64,000 bases of DNA from positions 1 through 64,000 of the forward strand of contig JAGIAA010000002.1 of the NCBI GenBank assembly GCA_017745115.1, in the 5' to 3' direction. Shown here piece after piece: positions 46,647 through 55,598 of this stretch. The stretch's first letter is position 1. Every line of letters starts with the position of its first letter. The stretch is from Sphingobium sp. (GTDB lineage Bacteria > Pseudomonadota > Alphaproteobacteria > Sphingomonadales > Sphingomonadaceae). A model generated the notes under the pieces. That model saw only the letters and a program-made list of their open reading frames with translations, made no database searches and was not told the origin of the DNA. Both the position numbers and the translations under genes were made by a program.

Positions 46647-47009
46647 TCAGATCTTCGGCGACAATCCCTGGATGGCGGATTGGATCAGCCGGCCGAAGGA
46701 ATCCACGAAGCGGGGGATCGGCCCGCGCTGCGGGGTCGTATCACCGCCGAAATCGATTTCCACCTCGTCGACATAACACCAGCCCCAGCCCTCGGGCGGA
46801 TCATAACCCTCTATGATCGGATGGCCCGTCGCATGGAAATGGGCGGTCGCGTGGCGATTGGGCGAATCGTCGCAGCAGCCGACATGCCCGCAGGTCCGGC
46901 ACAGCCGCAAATGGACCCACCAGCTTCCGCCGGCGAGGCATTCGGCGCAACCCAAGGTCTGCGGGATCACGTCATTGACGGTGCTGGCATGATCGCAACC
47001 TTCGGCCAT
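46647..47009 (-). CDS. UBP-type zinc finger protein
   Basis: A 120-residue protein that is one zf-UBP domain: Cys/His ligands in LGCAECLAGGSWWVHLRLC, CRTCGHVGCCDDS and NRHATAHFHATGHP. The C-terminal WGWCYVDEVEIDF completes the fold. Eukaryotic zf-UBP domains bind free ubiquitin C-termini; bacterial ones lack a known ligand. It lies divergent from a flavoprotein gene and close to a cyclic-nucleotide-binding/thioredoxin-reductase-like fusion, a neighbourhood I believe recurs in other bacteria. Confidence 0.85.
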   Translation of the reverse strand: MAEGCDHASTVNDVIPQTLGCAECLAGGSWWVHLRLCRTCGHVGCCDDSPNRHATAHFHATGHPIIEGYDPPEGWGWCYVDEVEIDFGGDTTPQRGPIPRFVDSFGRLIQSAIQGLSPKI

Positions 47010-47097
47010 CTATTGCTCCTTCGCGCTGTCGCCCTCTTCACCTACCATCGCGTTGTCACGCCGTGAACGATTCGATTGGCGTGATGGGAAGCATGCA

Positions 47098-48474
47098 ATG
47101 AGCCAGACCTTCGATGCCATCATCATCGGCGCCGGGCAGGCGGGGCCGCCGCTCGCCGGCCGGCTGACCGCCGCGGGCATGAAGGTGGCGCTGATCGAAC
47201 GCAAGCTGATCGGCGGCACCTGCGTCAACACCGGCTGCATGCCGACCAAGGCGCTGGTGGCGAGCGCTTATGCGGCCCATCTGGCGCGGCGACACGATCT
47301 CGGCGTCATTGCGGGCGGTGTCCGCGTCGACATGGCGGCCGTCGCCGCGCGGGCGCAGAAAGTCGCGAGCGACGCGCGTGACCGCAACGAGACCTGGCTC
47401 GGCAAGATGGAGGGCCTGACGCTGTTTCGCGGCCATGCCCGCCTCACCGGCCCCACCAGCGTGTTGGTTGACGGAGAGGAACTGCAGGCGCCGCGCATCT
47501 TCCTGAATGTCGGCGGCCGGGCGAGTGTGCCCGACATGCCCGGCGTGGGCGAGGTGCCGCATCTCGACAATACCGACATGGTCGCGCTCGATGCCCTGCC
47601 CGCGCATCTGGTGGTGGTCGGCGGCAGCTATATCGGCCTGGAATTCGCGCAGATGTACGCCCGCTTCGGCGCCAAGGTCACGATCGTCGAGCGCTCCGCG
47701 CGGCTGATCGCCCGGGAAGATCCGGAAATCTCGGAGGCGATCCGTTCCATTCTCGAGGCGGAAGGCATTACCGTCCGCACCGACGCCAATTGCATCGGCT
47801 TCAGGCCGCATCGTGCCGGCGTGACGGTCTCGGTCGACTGCCGCAGCGGCGAACCCGAGGTGATCGGCAGCCACGTCCTGCTTGCCGTCGGCCGCCGCCC
47901 CAACACGGACGATCTGCGCCTCGATGCGGCCGGCATCGCGACGGACGAGCGAGGCTACATTGCTGTCAATGACCGGCTCGAGACGAATGTCGCGGGCATC
48001 TGGGCGCTGGGCGACTGCAACGGCCGCGGTGCCTTCACGCATACCGCCTATAATGATTTCGAGATCGTCGCCGCCAATCTGCTTGACGGCGAGAACCGCA
48101 AGCTCAGCCAGCGCGTCCCCGGCTATGCCCTCTATATCGACCCGCCGCTCGGTCGCGCCGGAATGACCGAGACGGAGGCGCGGGCGAAGGGGCACGACCT
48201 GCTTGTCTCGACACGGCCGATGACGCGCGTCGGCCGCGCCGTCGAAAAGGGCGAAACCCAGGGCATGATGAAAGTCATCGCCGATCGCGTCAGCCGGCGC
48301 ATCCTTGGCGCGGCCATCCTGGGCACGAACGGAGATGAGGCGATCCATGGCATTCTCGACGCCATGTCCGCCGGCGAGCCGCTCGATACGCTGCGTTGGG
48401 CCGTGCCGGTGCATCCGACCGTATCCGAATTGATTCCGACATTGCTGCTGGGTCTGGACGAGGGGAAAGCATGA
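47098..48474 (+). CDS. Pyridine nucleotide-disulfide oxidoreductase (mercuric-reductase-like)
   Basis: A 458-residue class I flavoprotein disulfide reductase. FAD-binding IIGAGQAGPPLAGRLTAAGM, redox-active disulfide GGTCVNTGCMPTKALV, NAD(P)H-binding VVGGSYIGLEFAQMYARFGA, second FAD motif GIWALGDCNGRGAFTHTAYN, and dimer-interface VPVHPTVSELIPTLL. Resembles soluble mercuric reductase-like and lipoamide-type enzymes but lacks the N-terminal metal domain and the C-terminal Cys pair of MerA. Substrate unknown. The stop overlaps the next gene's ATG (ATGA). Confidence 0.87.
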   Translation: MSQTFDAIIIGAGQAGPPLAGRLTAAGMKVALIERKLIGGTCVNTGCMPTKALVASAYAAHLARRHDLGVIAGGVRVDMAAVAARAQKVASDARDRNETWLGKMEGLTLFRGHARLTGPTSVLVDGEELQAPRIFLNVGGRASVPDMPGVGEVPHLDNTDMVALDALPAHLVVVGGSYIGLEFAQMYARFGAKVTIVERSARLIAREDPEISEAIRSILEAEGITVRTDANCIGFRPHRAGVTVSVDCRSGEPEVIGSHVLLAVGRRPNTDDLRLDAAGIATDERGYIAVNDRLETNVAGIWALGDCNGRGAFTHTAYNDFEIVAANLLDGENRKLSQRVPGYALYIDPPLGRAGMTETEARAKGHDLLVSTRPMTRVGRAVEKGETQGMMKVIADRVSRRILGAAILGTNGDEAIHGILDAMSAGEPLDTLRWAVPVHPTVSELIPTLLLGLDEGKA

Positions 48475-50141
48475 TGAACGTGGTAGAGGAACGGGCTACT
48501 CAGGCCTTCCCGATATTCGACCGAGCGCAAGTCGAGATCATCTCACGCTTCGCCAGCGGCCCCGCCAAGCGGTTTGCGCCGGGCGAGACCGTCTATTCGA
48601 TGGGCGTCTCGGGCGAGCCCTCCTGGCTTGTGCTCGAAGGCAGTATCGAGGCAATCCGCAGAGAAGGGATCACCGGCCAAGCGCTCATCCACCGGCATGG
48701 CCCTCATGAACTCAGCGGCGAAATCAACCAGCTCGCCGGGCGCCCCTCCATGGCGAAGGGTCAGGCAGGCGATCAGGGTTGCCTCGCCCTGCCCTTCGAT
48801 GCGCCGCACCTGCGTGCGCTGATGGTCGGCGCGGCGGAGATCGGCGAAATCGTGATGCGCGCCCTCATCCTGCGGCGGGTGGGTCTCATCCAGGCCGGTG
48901 CCGGATCCATCCTGATCGGTATCCCCGGCGCGGCCGACCTCGTCCGCATACAGAATTTCCTTACGCGCAGCGGCTACCCCCATATGGTGCTCGATGCCAA
49001 TGCCGAGGGTGAAGGTCATGACATGGTCGTGCACCTGGGCGTCGGACCCGATGATCTCCCGCTGATGGTCTGTCCCAACGGTACTGTCCTCAAGCGCCCG
49101 TCAGACGTTGAAGTCGCGGCCTGCCTCGGAATGGCGCCGGAGATCGATCCGGACACGCTCTATGACGTCGCCATTGTGGGTGCTGGACCAGCAGGCCTTG
49201 CCGCCGCCGTCTATGCCGCGTCGGAAGGCCTCTCGGTGCTGGTATTGGACGAGCGCGCTTTCGGGGGGCAGGCAGGCGCCTCGATGCGCATCGAAAATTA
49301 CCTCGGCTTTCCGACCGGCATCACGGGGCAGGCGCTCGCTGGCCGCGCCTTCAATCAGGCGCTGAAATTCGGCGCGGAGATGGCGATCCCCAACTGCGTC
49401 TCCCATCTGGAATGCGGAGACAAGGAGTCCGGCTTACACCGGCTGGTGTTGTCCGAGGATCGCCAGGCGCTCGCCCGCACCGTCATCATCGCCTCCGGTG
49501 CACGCTATCGCCGGCCCGACATTCCAGGCATCGAGGCGTTCGACAATGCCGGTATTTCCTACTGGGCCTCGCCGATAGAGGCCAAGCTCGTGCAGGGACA
49601 GGTCGTTGGGCTCATCGGCGGCGGCAATTCCGCGGGTCAGGCGGCCGTCTTCCTGGCGCCGTTCGTGAAGGAGCTGCATCTCGTCGCGCGGCGGCCGCTG
49701 GAGGCCACCATGTCGCAATATCTCATCGAGCGCATCGCCAGCCTGCCCAATATCGAAGTGCATGTCGGCAAGGAAATCTCTTCGCTCGAGGGGCCGGGCG
49801 ACGGCACGATCACGGCCGCGACGTTCCGATGCCGCACCCATGGCGACACGGTAAGCCATGACATGCAGCACCTGTTCCTGTTCATCGGCGCGGAACCCAA
49901 TGCCGACTGGACGCGCGGTTGTGTGGCGACCGACGCCGGCGGCTTCATCCTGACCGGGCGCGACATTCCGGAAGGCGCGCGCGACGCCGCCACGGCCGCG
50001 CAACTTCTCGAGACCAGCATGGCGGGCGTTTTCGCGATCGGCGACGTGCGGGCCGGATCCACCAAACGCGTGGCCGCAGCCGTCGGCGAGGGCGCCGCGG
50101 TCGTGGCGCAGATCCATCAGGTGTTACAGGCTGCCCGATAA
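48471..50141 (+). CDS. Cyclic-nucleotide-binding/thioredoxin-reductase-like fusion protein
   Basis: A 556-residue three-part protein. About 15-130 is a CNB-like domain (RFAPGETVYSMGVSGEPSWL, then VLEGSIEAIRR). About 145-235 is a thioredoxin-like domain (IRIQNFL... VCPNGTVLKRPS). About 250-550 is an FAD/NAD(P) domain like thioredoxin reductase: IVGAGPAGLAAAVYAASEGL, FGGQAG, VVGLIGGGNSAGQAAVFLAP. The active-site CxxC of thioredoxin reductase is replaced by SYWASPIE, so normal dithiol reduction seems lost. Coupled to the mercuric-reductase-like gene (ATGA). Related to annotated fused response regulator/thioredoxin-disulfide reductases. Confidence 0.87.
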   Translation: MMNVVEERATQAFPIFDRAQVEIISRFASGPAKRFAPGETVYSMGVSGEPSWLVLEGSIEAIRREGITGQALIHRHGPHELSGEINQLAGRPSMAKGQAGDQGCLALPFDAPHLRALMVGAAEIGEIVMRALILRRVGLIQAGAGSILIGIPGAADLVRIQNFLTRSGYPHMVLDANAEGEGHDMVVHLGVGPDDLPLMVCPNGTVLKRPSDVEVAACLGMAPEIDPDTLYDVAIVGAGPAGLAAAVYAASEGLSVLVLDERAFGGQAGASMRIENYLGFPTGITGQALAGRAFNQALKFGAEMAIPNCVSHLECGDKESGLHRLVLSEDRQALARTVIIASGARYRRPDIPGIEAFDNAGISYWASPIEAKLVQGQVVGLIGGGNSAGQAAVFLAPFVKELHLVARRPLEATMSQYLIERIASLPNIEVHVGKEISSLEGPGDGTITAATFRCRTHGDTVSHDMQHLFLFIGAEPNADWTRGCVATDAGGFILTGRDIPEGARDAATAAQLLETSMAGVFAIGDVRAGSTKRVAAAVGEGAAVVAQIHQVLQAAR

Positions 50142-50390
50142 TAATTAGCAGTGTCTCCCGGACATGCCGTGAGCCCGCGCCCGCTTATCACGACATTCCT
50201 GCCACCTACGCCTCAGCACCGCTCGCTCCCCCTCCATTCCTCCCTGGAAGCCCCTAGCTCGTTCAGCTCATATTTGTCCTCTCAGGAGGGGACAGACGCT
50301 TCCGGCTACGTTCACTACACGGACGAAGCCCAGGAGAGATGACGATGCCAGCGGACGACAAGATCATTGCGACCGGTAACGGCAGCATAG
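50142..50390. other. Intergenic stretch with short leader reading frame
   Basis: The region between the CNB-reductase stop and the MFS gene. It contains an ATG at 50339 with a perfect SD (CAGGAGAG) opening a 33-codon frame (MTMPADDKIIATGNGSIGQI...) that ends at 50440, one frame off the following permease. I see no hairpin, repeat or RNA gene here. It may be the true start of the permease gene if one base was lost or gained. Confidence 0.45.
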
Positions 50391-50597
50391 GTCAGATCGC
50401 GACGCCGCCCTCTTGCGCAGCTGACGGCTTCTGCAAGTGACAGTGCACGCACCGCGAGTCTTCCGCATCCGTTTGTCGGGAGCATTCTGATCGCGAACCA
50501 ACAAGCCCGCCACCACGACCGTGCGTCTGCGTCCACGCTTCTTATCGTTGCAACCTGTGCGCTCGTCTATTTTCTCGATGGGCTCGTCCACACGATC

Positions 50598-51767
50598 ATG
50601 GGACCGCTTGCCCCGGAATTCGCGGCGGCGCTCCGGCTCGACAATGCGACACTTGGCCCCATCTTCTCGGCCAATCTGATCGGCCAGTGTATCGGCCTGA
50701 TCACGTTTCCGCCGGTGGCAGCGCGGTTTGGAGACCGTTGGACGGTTGGGCTGACGCTTGCCGGCTTCGGTTTGGCCCAGGCCGCAAGCGGGCTGGCTGG
50801 CAGTGGCACCGATCTTTTCTGGATGCGTCTGGTGACCGGTATTTTTCTGGGCGGCTGCCTGCCGAGCTGCCTGGCGATGGTAACGGCAGCCGCGCCGCCA
50901 CAGCGCCGTGGGCTCGCGATCACTGGCTTGTTCACCGGTTACGGGCTGGGCGCGGCAATGGCGGGCATGGTGGCAGTCGCATTCTTCGGTCTGGGCGGGT
51001 GGCGGGTCGCGATGGTCGCGATTGGGCTGGTGTGCCTGTCGAGTTCGGCAGCCGCTCTCATTTTCCTGCGAGATATCGCGGATCCCGACACAGCAGGGGA
51101 AGGCGTGCAACCGAAGGCGAACCCGCTCAGCCTGTTGTCGCCGGCCTACCGGTTCGGCACGGCGATGCTGTGGCTGGTGTTCATATCGATGTTGATCATC
51201 AGCTATTGCCTGAGCTCGTGGTTACCCGTGCTGCTCGTCCGGCTGGGCTATGACGCGGCCTTCGCGGCGGTGGCGCTTTCCGTGTTCTCGTTCGGCGGTA
51301 TCGTCGCGGCGCTCTGCGTCGGTCTGATGATCGACCGCTTCGGCGCGCCGAGGGTGATCGTGGCGTGCATGCTGATCTCGGCGGCGTTGTTTCTCCTGGT
51401 CGGGCGGATCATCGGAACGTCATCGGCATTCTTGCTGCAGACGATGCTCGCGCTGTGCGGGTTCTTCGCGCTTGGCGCCTATGGCGGCGTGAATGTCATC
51501 CTCGCCAGCTTCTACCCTTATCGGCTGCGGTCCACCGGTATCGGCTGGGCCAAGAGCGTCGGTCGAATTGGCACAGTCGCCGCGCCGATATTGATCGGAC
51601 TGCAATTGCAGGCCGGTATCGCCGAAACGACGATCCTCGCTTCCTTCGCTGCGCCCGCAATGCTGGCGGCGATCGCCTTGCTGGCCATGAAGGCGTTCGG
51701 GAATTCTGAAACTGCAGCTGGGGAACCGTCAGACAGCTTCGAACGCAACCAACGGCCACTCCAATAG
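50598..51767 (+). CDS. MFS transporter with unclear 5' end
   Basis: An MFS permease of about 389 residues from the first ATG; 12-helix layout, with FGDRWTVGLTLAGFGLAQ as loop motif region. However, helix 1 is missing from that ATG: in frame upstream are codons for TLLIVATCALVYFLDGLVHT, an ideal first helix, with no ATG, GTG or TTG back to a stop at 50388-50390. So the real start is either a rare codon (ATT/CTG near 50484-50487 after CGGGAG) or a frameshift joins it to the leader frame at 50339. May be a broken gene or a sequencing error. Substrate unknown. Confidence 0.72.
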   Translation: MGPLAPEFAAALRLDNATLGPIFSANLIGQCIGLITFPPVAARFGDRWTVGLTLAGFGLAQAASGLAGSGTDLFWMRLVTGIFLGGCLPSCLAMVTAAAPPQRRGLAITGLFTGYGLGAAMAGMVAVAFFGLGGWRVAMVAIGLVCLSSSAAALIFLRDIADPDTAGEGVQPKANPLSLLSPAYRFGTAMLWLVFISMLIISYCLSSWLPVLLVRLGYDAAFAAVALSVFSFGGIVAALCVGLMIDRFGAPRVIVACMLISAALFLLVGRIIGTSSAFLLQTMLALCGFFALGAYGGVNVILASFYPYRLRSTGIGWAKSVGRIGTVAAPILIGLQLQAGIAETTILASFAAPAMLAAIALLAMKAFGNSETAAGEPSDSFERNQRPLQ

Positions 51768-51888
51768 CGCGCGCGGGGGAACCCTGGGAAACTGGGCTGC
51801 GTGCTGGATGCCTGTTGCGAGCACCAACCGCCAGATGGCTATACAAAGCCCGCATCAGCGCTAAAGTCGGTGAAAGGAGAGAGAAACA

Positions 51889-52830
51889 ATGAAAATCCTT
51901 CTTGCGCTGGCCTTAGTCCTTTTCCCATCCGTCGCTCTTGCCGCAAAGGCGCCTCGCGCGCCCGTCAGCGTCGCACCGGCACCTGTCGCTCCCGCATGCG
52001 ACCGGGAATGCCTGCGCGGCAAAATCACCGAGGTGCTCTACGCCCTTGTGGAGCATGACGTGAGCAAACTGGCGGTCTCGCCCGCCCTGCGGGTCACCGA
52101 GGATGCGGTCGAGAAGCCGCTGGATAAAGTTGGCCTGGTCCGATCGGTGACGAAGCTGCGCGGCTATCGGCAGGACATTCTCGACGAGCGCGCTGGCCAG
52201 GGCGTCGCCGGCGTGATGGTCGAGGAGACCGGCGCGCCGATCATTCTGGTCGTGCGGGTCAAAGTCGATGCCGACCAGAGGATCTGCGAACTCGAGTTGG
52301 TGACGACGCGCAGCCGCGCGGACGGCATGATCTTCGCCATTGACGCCTATAGCGGCGCCGCGGCCAAGGGTATGAATATCGTGCCCAGGCCATCGCAGCT
52401 GGCCACGCGGGAGAAAGCCATCGAGATCGCCATGCATTATCCGCGCGGGCTCAGCAATGCGAAGACCTTCAATGCGATCGGAACACCCTTCGCGCCCGAA
52501 GCCTATCGCCTCGAGAACGGCGCCCTCATGGCTGGACCGGGCTGTACCTTCGCCAAGGGCTGCGAGGACATCGGCAACCAGTCCCTCGCGATCTTCGAGC
52601 AGCTGGGACGGGTTACCGTGCGCGACATCGTCGTCGACGAGCGCGCGGGCATCGTAATCATGCGTCTCTCATGGAACCAGCGGGGCCCTGGTTCGGACAG
52701 GCTGACCGCGTGGGAGATGTTCAAGGTGTACGATGGACAGATCCATATGGTGCAGGCTTACATGCGCCTCTTCCCGCCAGCGCAGGATCTAGGCGGATGG
52801 CCGATCGCGCCGGGGATCACCCAGCCCTAG
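51889..52830 (+). CDS. Secreted hypothetical protein
   Basis: A 313-residue exported protein: signal peptide MKILLALALVLFPSVALAAK, a short Pro/Ala spacer, then two stretches ending with WEMFKVYDGQIHMVQAYMRL, similar to NTF2-like cystatin-fold domains (DUF8021 type). Two Cys pairs (CDRECLR and GCTFAKGC) may form disulfides. I do not know its role. AGGAGAGAGA lies upstream of the ATG. A strong GC hairpin follows at 52865-52892. Confidence 0.65.
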   Translation: MKILLALALVLFPSVALAAKAPRAPVSVAPAPVAPACDRECLRGKITEVLYALVEHDVSKLAVSPALRVTEDAVEKPLDKVGLVRSVTKLRGYRQDILDERAGQGVAGVMVEETGAPIILVVRVKVDADQRICELELVTTRSRADGMIFAIDAYSGAAAKGMNIVPRPSQLATREKAIEIAMHYPRGLSNAKTFNAIGTPFAPEAYRLENGALMAGPGCTFAKGCEDIGNQSLAIFEQLGRVTVRDIVVDERAGIVIMRLSWNQRGPGSDRLTAWEMFKVYDGQIHMVQAYMRLFPPAQDLGGWPIAPGITQP

Positions 52831-52864
52831 GCCCGCCGGCGCGCCAATTTCGGCGGACGTGAAA

Positions 52865-52892
52865 GGAGCCCCGGCCAAAGGCCCGGGGCTCC
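52865..52892. terminator. GC-rich hairpin, bidirectional transcript end
   Basis: GGAGCCCCGG (52865-52874) pairs perfectly with CCGGGGCTCC (52883-52892), loop CCAAAGGC. It lies between the stops of convergent genes ending at 52830 and 52978. No T run, so it may work as a transcript-stabilising or bidirectional end. Confidence 0.6.
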
Positions 52893-52977
52893 GCAAATCC
52901 ATCTCGATCGAGCATCCCCTCCGAGCGGACCTCATTTCAACGAGAGCGGACCTGAACGGTTCCCGTCCCGTAACGGC

Positions 52978-53748
52978 TTAGTTGCCGGATCCGTCGCTCT
53001 TTTCGATATGCTGATATTCGGTCGCGAGGGTGGGATCGCAATCGTAAGGATAGACGTGCTGGCCGGGAAACTTCTTCCATCGGATGAAGCGTGCCCCCTT
53101 ATTCTCCAGCGTGTCGGGATCCTCGAACCACTGCGTCGCCATCAGCGATTTTCCATCGGGTGAAAGCTTGTAGCGTTCGACGAGATGCACATTTTCACTA
53201 TGGTCCAGGCCATTATTGGTGATCGTCGCGGCCGCCAGATGGGTCGTATCGATCACCAACTCGTCGCCCTCCCAATGGCCAATGCTGTCGCCCGTTTTGC
53301 TGTGCGGCGCGTCGGGTGGGAGATGCTTGCGGCCATCCAGATAGACCAACCGCACCTGGTCGAAATACTCATATTTGATGACGATAAGCGTCGGCGTCTG
53401 GACGATCTCGAAGGGGAACGGTCCTTGCTCCGTGTAGATGACCGAGGGAGCAGCGCAGACGCGGGACAGCGTCATTTCGTCCTCGGGCTTCCACTGATCG
53501 GCCTTCGCTTTGGCTGCCGGCTTGAGCTTCAGGCCGCCATATTCGCCCTTGGGATATTCCGCCACGCCAGAATCCGTCAGCAAGACAGCGCCGGCCGGCA
53601 ACCTGGCGATCAGCGCAGGATCGGCCTGTTTGGGATCGTTGAAGCCCGGCGTCATGTTGAGGTTCCAAAAGCCGGAAAGATCCGGGGGAGTCCCTGCAGC
53701 GGCGGGAACAGCCAGGGTCGCAAGAGCTGCTGCTATGAAAGGGCGCAT
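52978..53748 (-). CDS. Secreted hypothetical protein of a DUF6152-linked cluster
   Basis: About 256 residues. Signal peptide (FIAAALATLAVPAAAG), then DLSGFWNLNMTPGF and GHWEGDELVIDTTHLAAATI, a pattern seen in exported proteins encoded next to DUF6152 genes in catabolic loci; the role is unknown. The upstream gene's stop overlaps the ATG at 53751 (ATGA); an equally good ATG at 53748 gives the length listed. It could assist a TonB receptor or porin-type process, but this is speculation. Confidence 0.68.
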   Translation of the reverse strand: MRPFIAAALATLAVPAAAGTPPDLSGFWNLNMTPGFNDPKQADPALIARLPAGAVLLTDSGVAEYPKGEYGGLKLKPAAKAKADQWKPEDEMTLSRVCAAPSVIYTEQGPFPFEIVQTPTLIVIKYEYFDQVRLVYLDGRKHLPPDAPHSKTGDSIGHWEGDELVIDTTHLAAATITNNGLDHSENVHLVERYKLSPDGKSLMATQWFEDPDTLENKGARFIRWKKFPGQHVYPYDCDPTLATEYQHIEKSDGSGN

Positions 53749-54146
53749 CATTTCTCGTCTGCCTGACCAAAGGGCGCCGAGCCAATCGGCTTGCCATTGG
53801 CATCGCTCGCCTGACGAAGCCGCAGATAGGGTTTACCGTCACGGGACGGCCACCCCTCGACGGTGATCATATCTCCTGGCTTGATGCTTAGCCGCGTCCA
53901 ACCCCGTCTCATCAGCACGGCCGGCGAGTTCGTTTCAGCGGCCCACGATTTCACCTTGCCATCCGGCCCGGTGACATCGAACGCGATGATGCCATGCGGA
54001 TTGGTGAACCGAAACGCCGTTACTTTACCGGAAAGCTTCACGGTCTGGCTGCCTTCGAAGAAGGCGGCGAAGCTGTGGTGGGCACGCGCTGGCGCGATGG
54101 CCAGCAGACCTGCAGCGAGACACGCTGCTCCTAGTTTTCGGGACAT
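53748..54146 (-). CDS. DUF6152 secreted protein
   Basis: A 132-residue exported protein. Signal peptide (GAACLAAGLLAIAPARAHHS) and a small beta domain: HHSFAAFFEGSQTVKLSGKV, FRFTNPHGIIAFDV and DMITVEGWPSRDGKP. His-His at the mature N-terminus (AHHSF) is conserved in DUF6152. Function unknown. Start at 54146 follows GAGAGGAA. It overlaps the next gene by 4 nt; both belong downstream of the MFS gene in the catabolic cluster. Confidence 0.82.
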   Translation of the reverse strand: MSRKLGAACLAAGLLAIAPARAHHSFAAFFEGSQTVKLSGKVTAFRFTNPHGIIAFDVTGPDGKVKSWAAETNSPAVLMRRGWTRLSIKPGDMITVEGWPSRDGKPYLRLRQASDANGKPIGSAPFGQADEK

Positions 54147-54278
54147 GGCTATTCCTCTCTCATTCGAACACATGATGTAACGCCGGACTCGCTTAAAGGT
54201 CGGCACGTCTTGATGTTCACCGCCCACTTGCAGCCCAGTCCATTTCCCGTTTGCATAGCCCAATCTCCATCGCTCGGC

Positions 54279-55598
54279 CTATGCCTGCTGCGGCGCCAAT
54301 TCGCCGTAGTGCTTCGCCGCGCGGAGCAAGCACAGACCCGCCAGGATCGGCGTCACCGCAATAATCAGCATCGAGTAGCGGATGGCTTGCTCGCCAAGAC
54401 TGACAGACAGCACGTCATTGAACACTCCGACTGCAGCCGGACCGACGGCATTACCGATGAAGCCCGCACCGAATACCAGGGCGGCAATGGCCAGCGCACG
54501 TCTCTGAGGTCCGACGATATTTGCGGTTGCCGCGTAGACCGGCGCCTGATGGACGAGCGTGAAGAGGCTGGCGACGACGAACGCAGGTAACCAGACCGCA
54601 TAATGATCGCCGAGCAGAAATATCGCTTCCGCCGGACCGACAAGCATGCACGCGACGGCGGGGAGCGTGATACGAAGGGACAGGCGGTCGAGCGGGAGAC
54701 GGTCCAGCAACAGTCCGCCAAGCAGGACGCCTGCCGCTCCGACAAAGCCGCGCACAGGCCCCGTTATCCCCGCGACCTCGCTGAGCGTCATGTGATGGAC
54801 GCGTGTGAAAAAGCTCGGCGTCCACGCGCCCGATGCCCAAACATTGGCCCCCATGAGCGTGGCGCCAAGAAACAACCAGAAGAAGCACTTGTTCGAGAAC
54901 AGCGTGCCAATCTCAGACAGCATGGCGCCGAGCGGTTGGAGCGCCCGGGGCGCCTGCGTTGCAGTTGCCCTAGCTGGTTCCTTGACGGTCAGCATCAGGA
55001 GAATGGCAAACAGCATGCCAGGCAGACCCATGGCGATGAACATCGCCCGCCAGCCGTGATTTTGGGCGATCCATCCCGCAAGCGGAAAAAAAGCAATGAA
55101 GGCAATGGAATTGGCGGTCCCGAAGATCGCCATCGCCAGCGGCCTGCGCTGCGGGGGGAAAAGATCAGCGATGATCGAATTGGATGGCGGAATGCCACAC
55201 GCCTCGCCTGCCCCCATAAGGAAACGGGCAACCGCCAATTGCCAGATTGCGCCGACATAGCCTGTCAGAACCGTCATGAGGCTCCAGAACGAAAGGCCGA
55301 TTGCGATGATATTGCGGCGATTGGTACGGTCTGCGAGCCACGCGATCGGGATACCGAGAAAGGAGTAGAGGAAGATGAACGCGAGCCCGGACACGAGGCC
55401 AAGCGTCGTATCCGTCGTGCCGAATTCGCGCTTGATCATTGGCAAGGCGAGACCGAGCAGGGAACGATCCAGATAATTGAAGACCGATATGAGAGTGAGC
55501 ACCATCAGGGGCCACGTCGCGCCTTTCGGCCAAGGCGCTCGAGCGGTTTCCTGCTTCGCGTCGCCCGCCACTCCCTTTGCCTCCCCTCCTCGCTTCAC
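54279..55598 (-). CDS. MFS transporter (catabolic cluster, carrier 1)
   Basis: A 439-residue permease with 12 helices. Helix 1 contains VLTLISVFNYLDRSLLGLAL, with the NYLDR motif of sugar-acid/aromatic anion carriers; FLYSFLGIPIAWLADRTNRR is the loop 2-3 motif. Its start overlaps the ThDP enzyme by 4 nt, so they are co-translated. Probably imports the substrate of the ThDP and dioxygenase enzymes. Confidence 0.85.
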   Translation of the reverse strand: MKRGGEAKGVAGDAKQETARAPWPKGATWPLMVLTLISVFNYLDRSLLGLALPMIKREFGTTDTTLGLVSGLAFIFLYSFLGIPIAWLADRTNRRNIIAIGLSFWSLMTVLTGYVGAIWQLAVARFLMGAGEACGIPPSNSIIADLFPPQRRPLAMAIFGTANSIAFIAFFPLAGWIAQNHGWRAMFIAMGLPGMLFAILLMLTVKEPARATATQAPRALQPLGAMLSEIGTLFSNKCFFWLFLGATLMGANVWASGAWTPSFFTRVHHMTLSEVAGITGPVRGFVGAAGVLLGGLLLDRLPLDRLSLRITLPAVACMLVGPAEAIFLLGDHYAVWLPAFVVASLFTLVHQAPVYAATANIVGPQRRALAIAALVFGAGFIGNAVGPAAVGVFNDVLSVSLGEQAIRYSMLIIAVTPILAGLCLLRAAKHYGELAPQQA

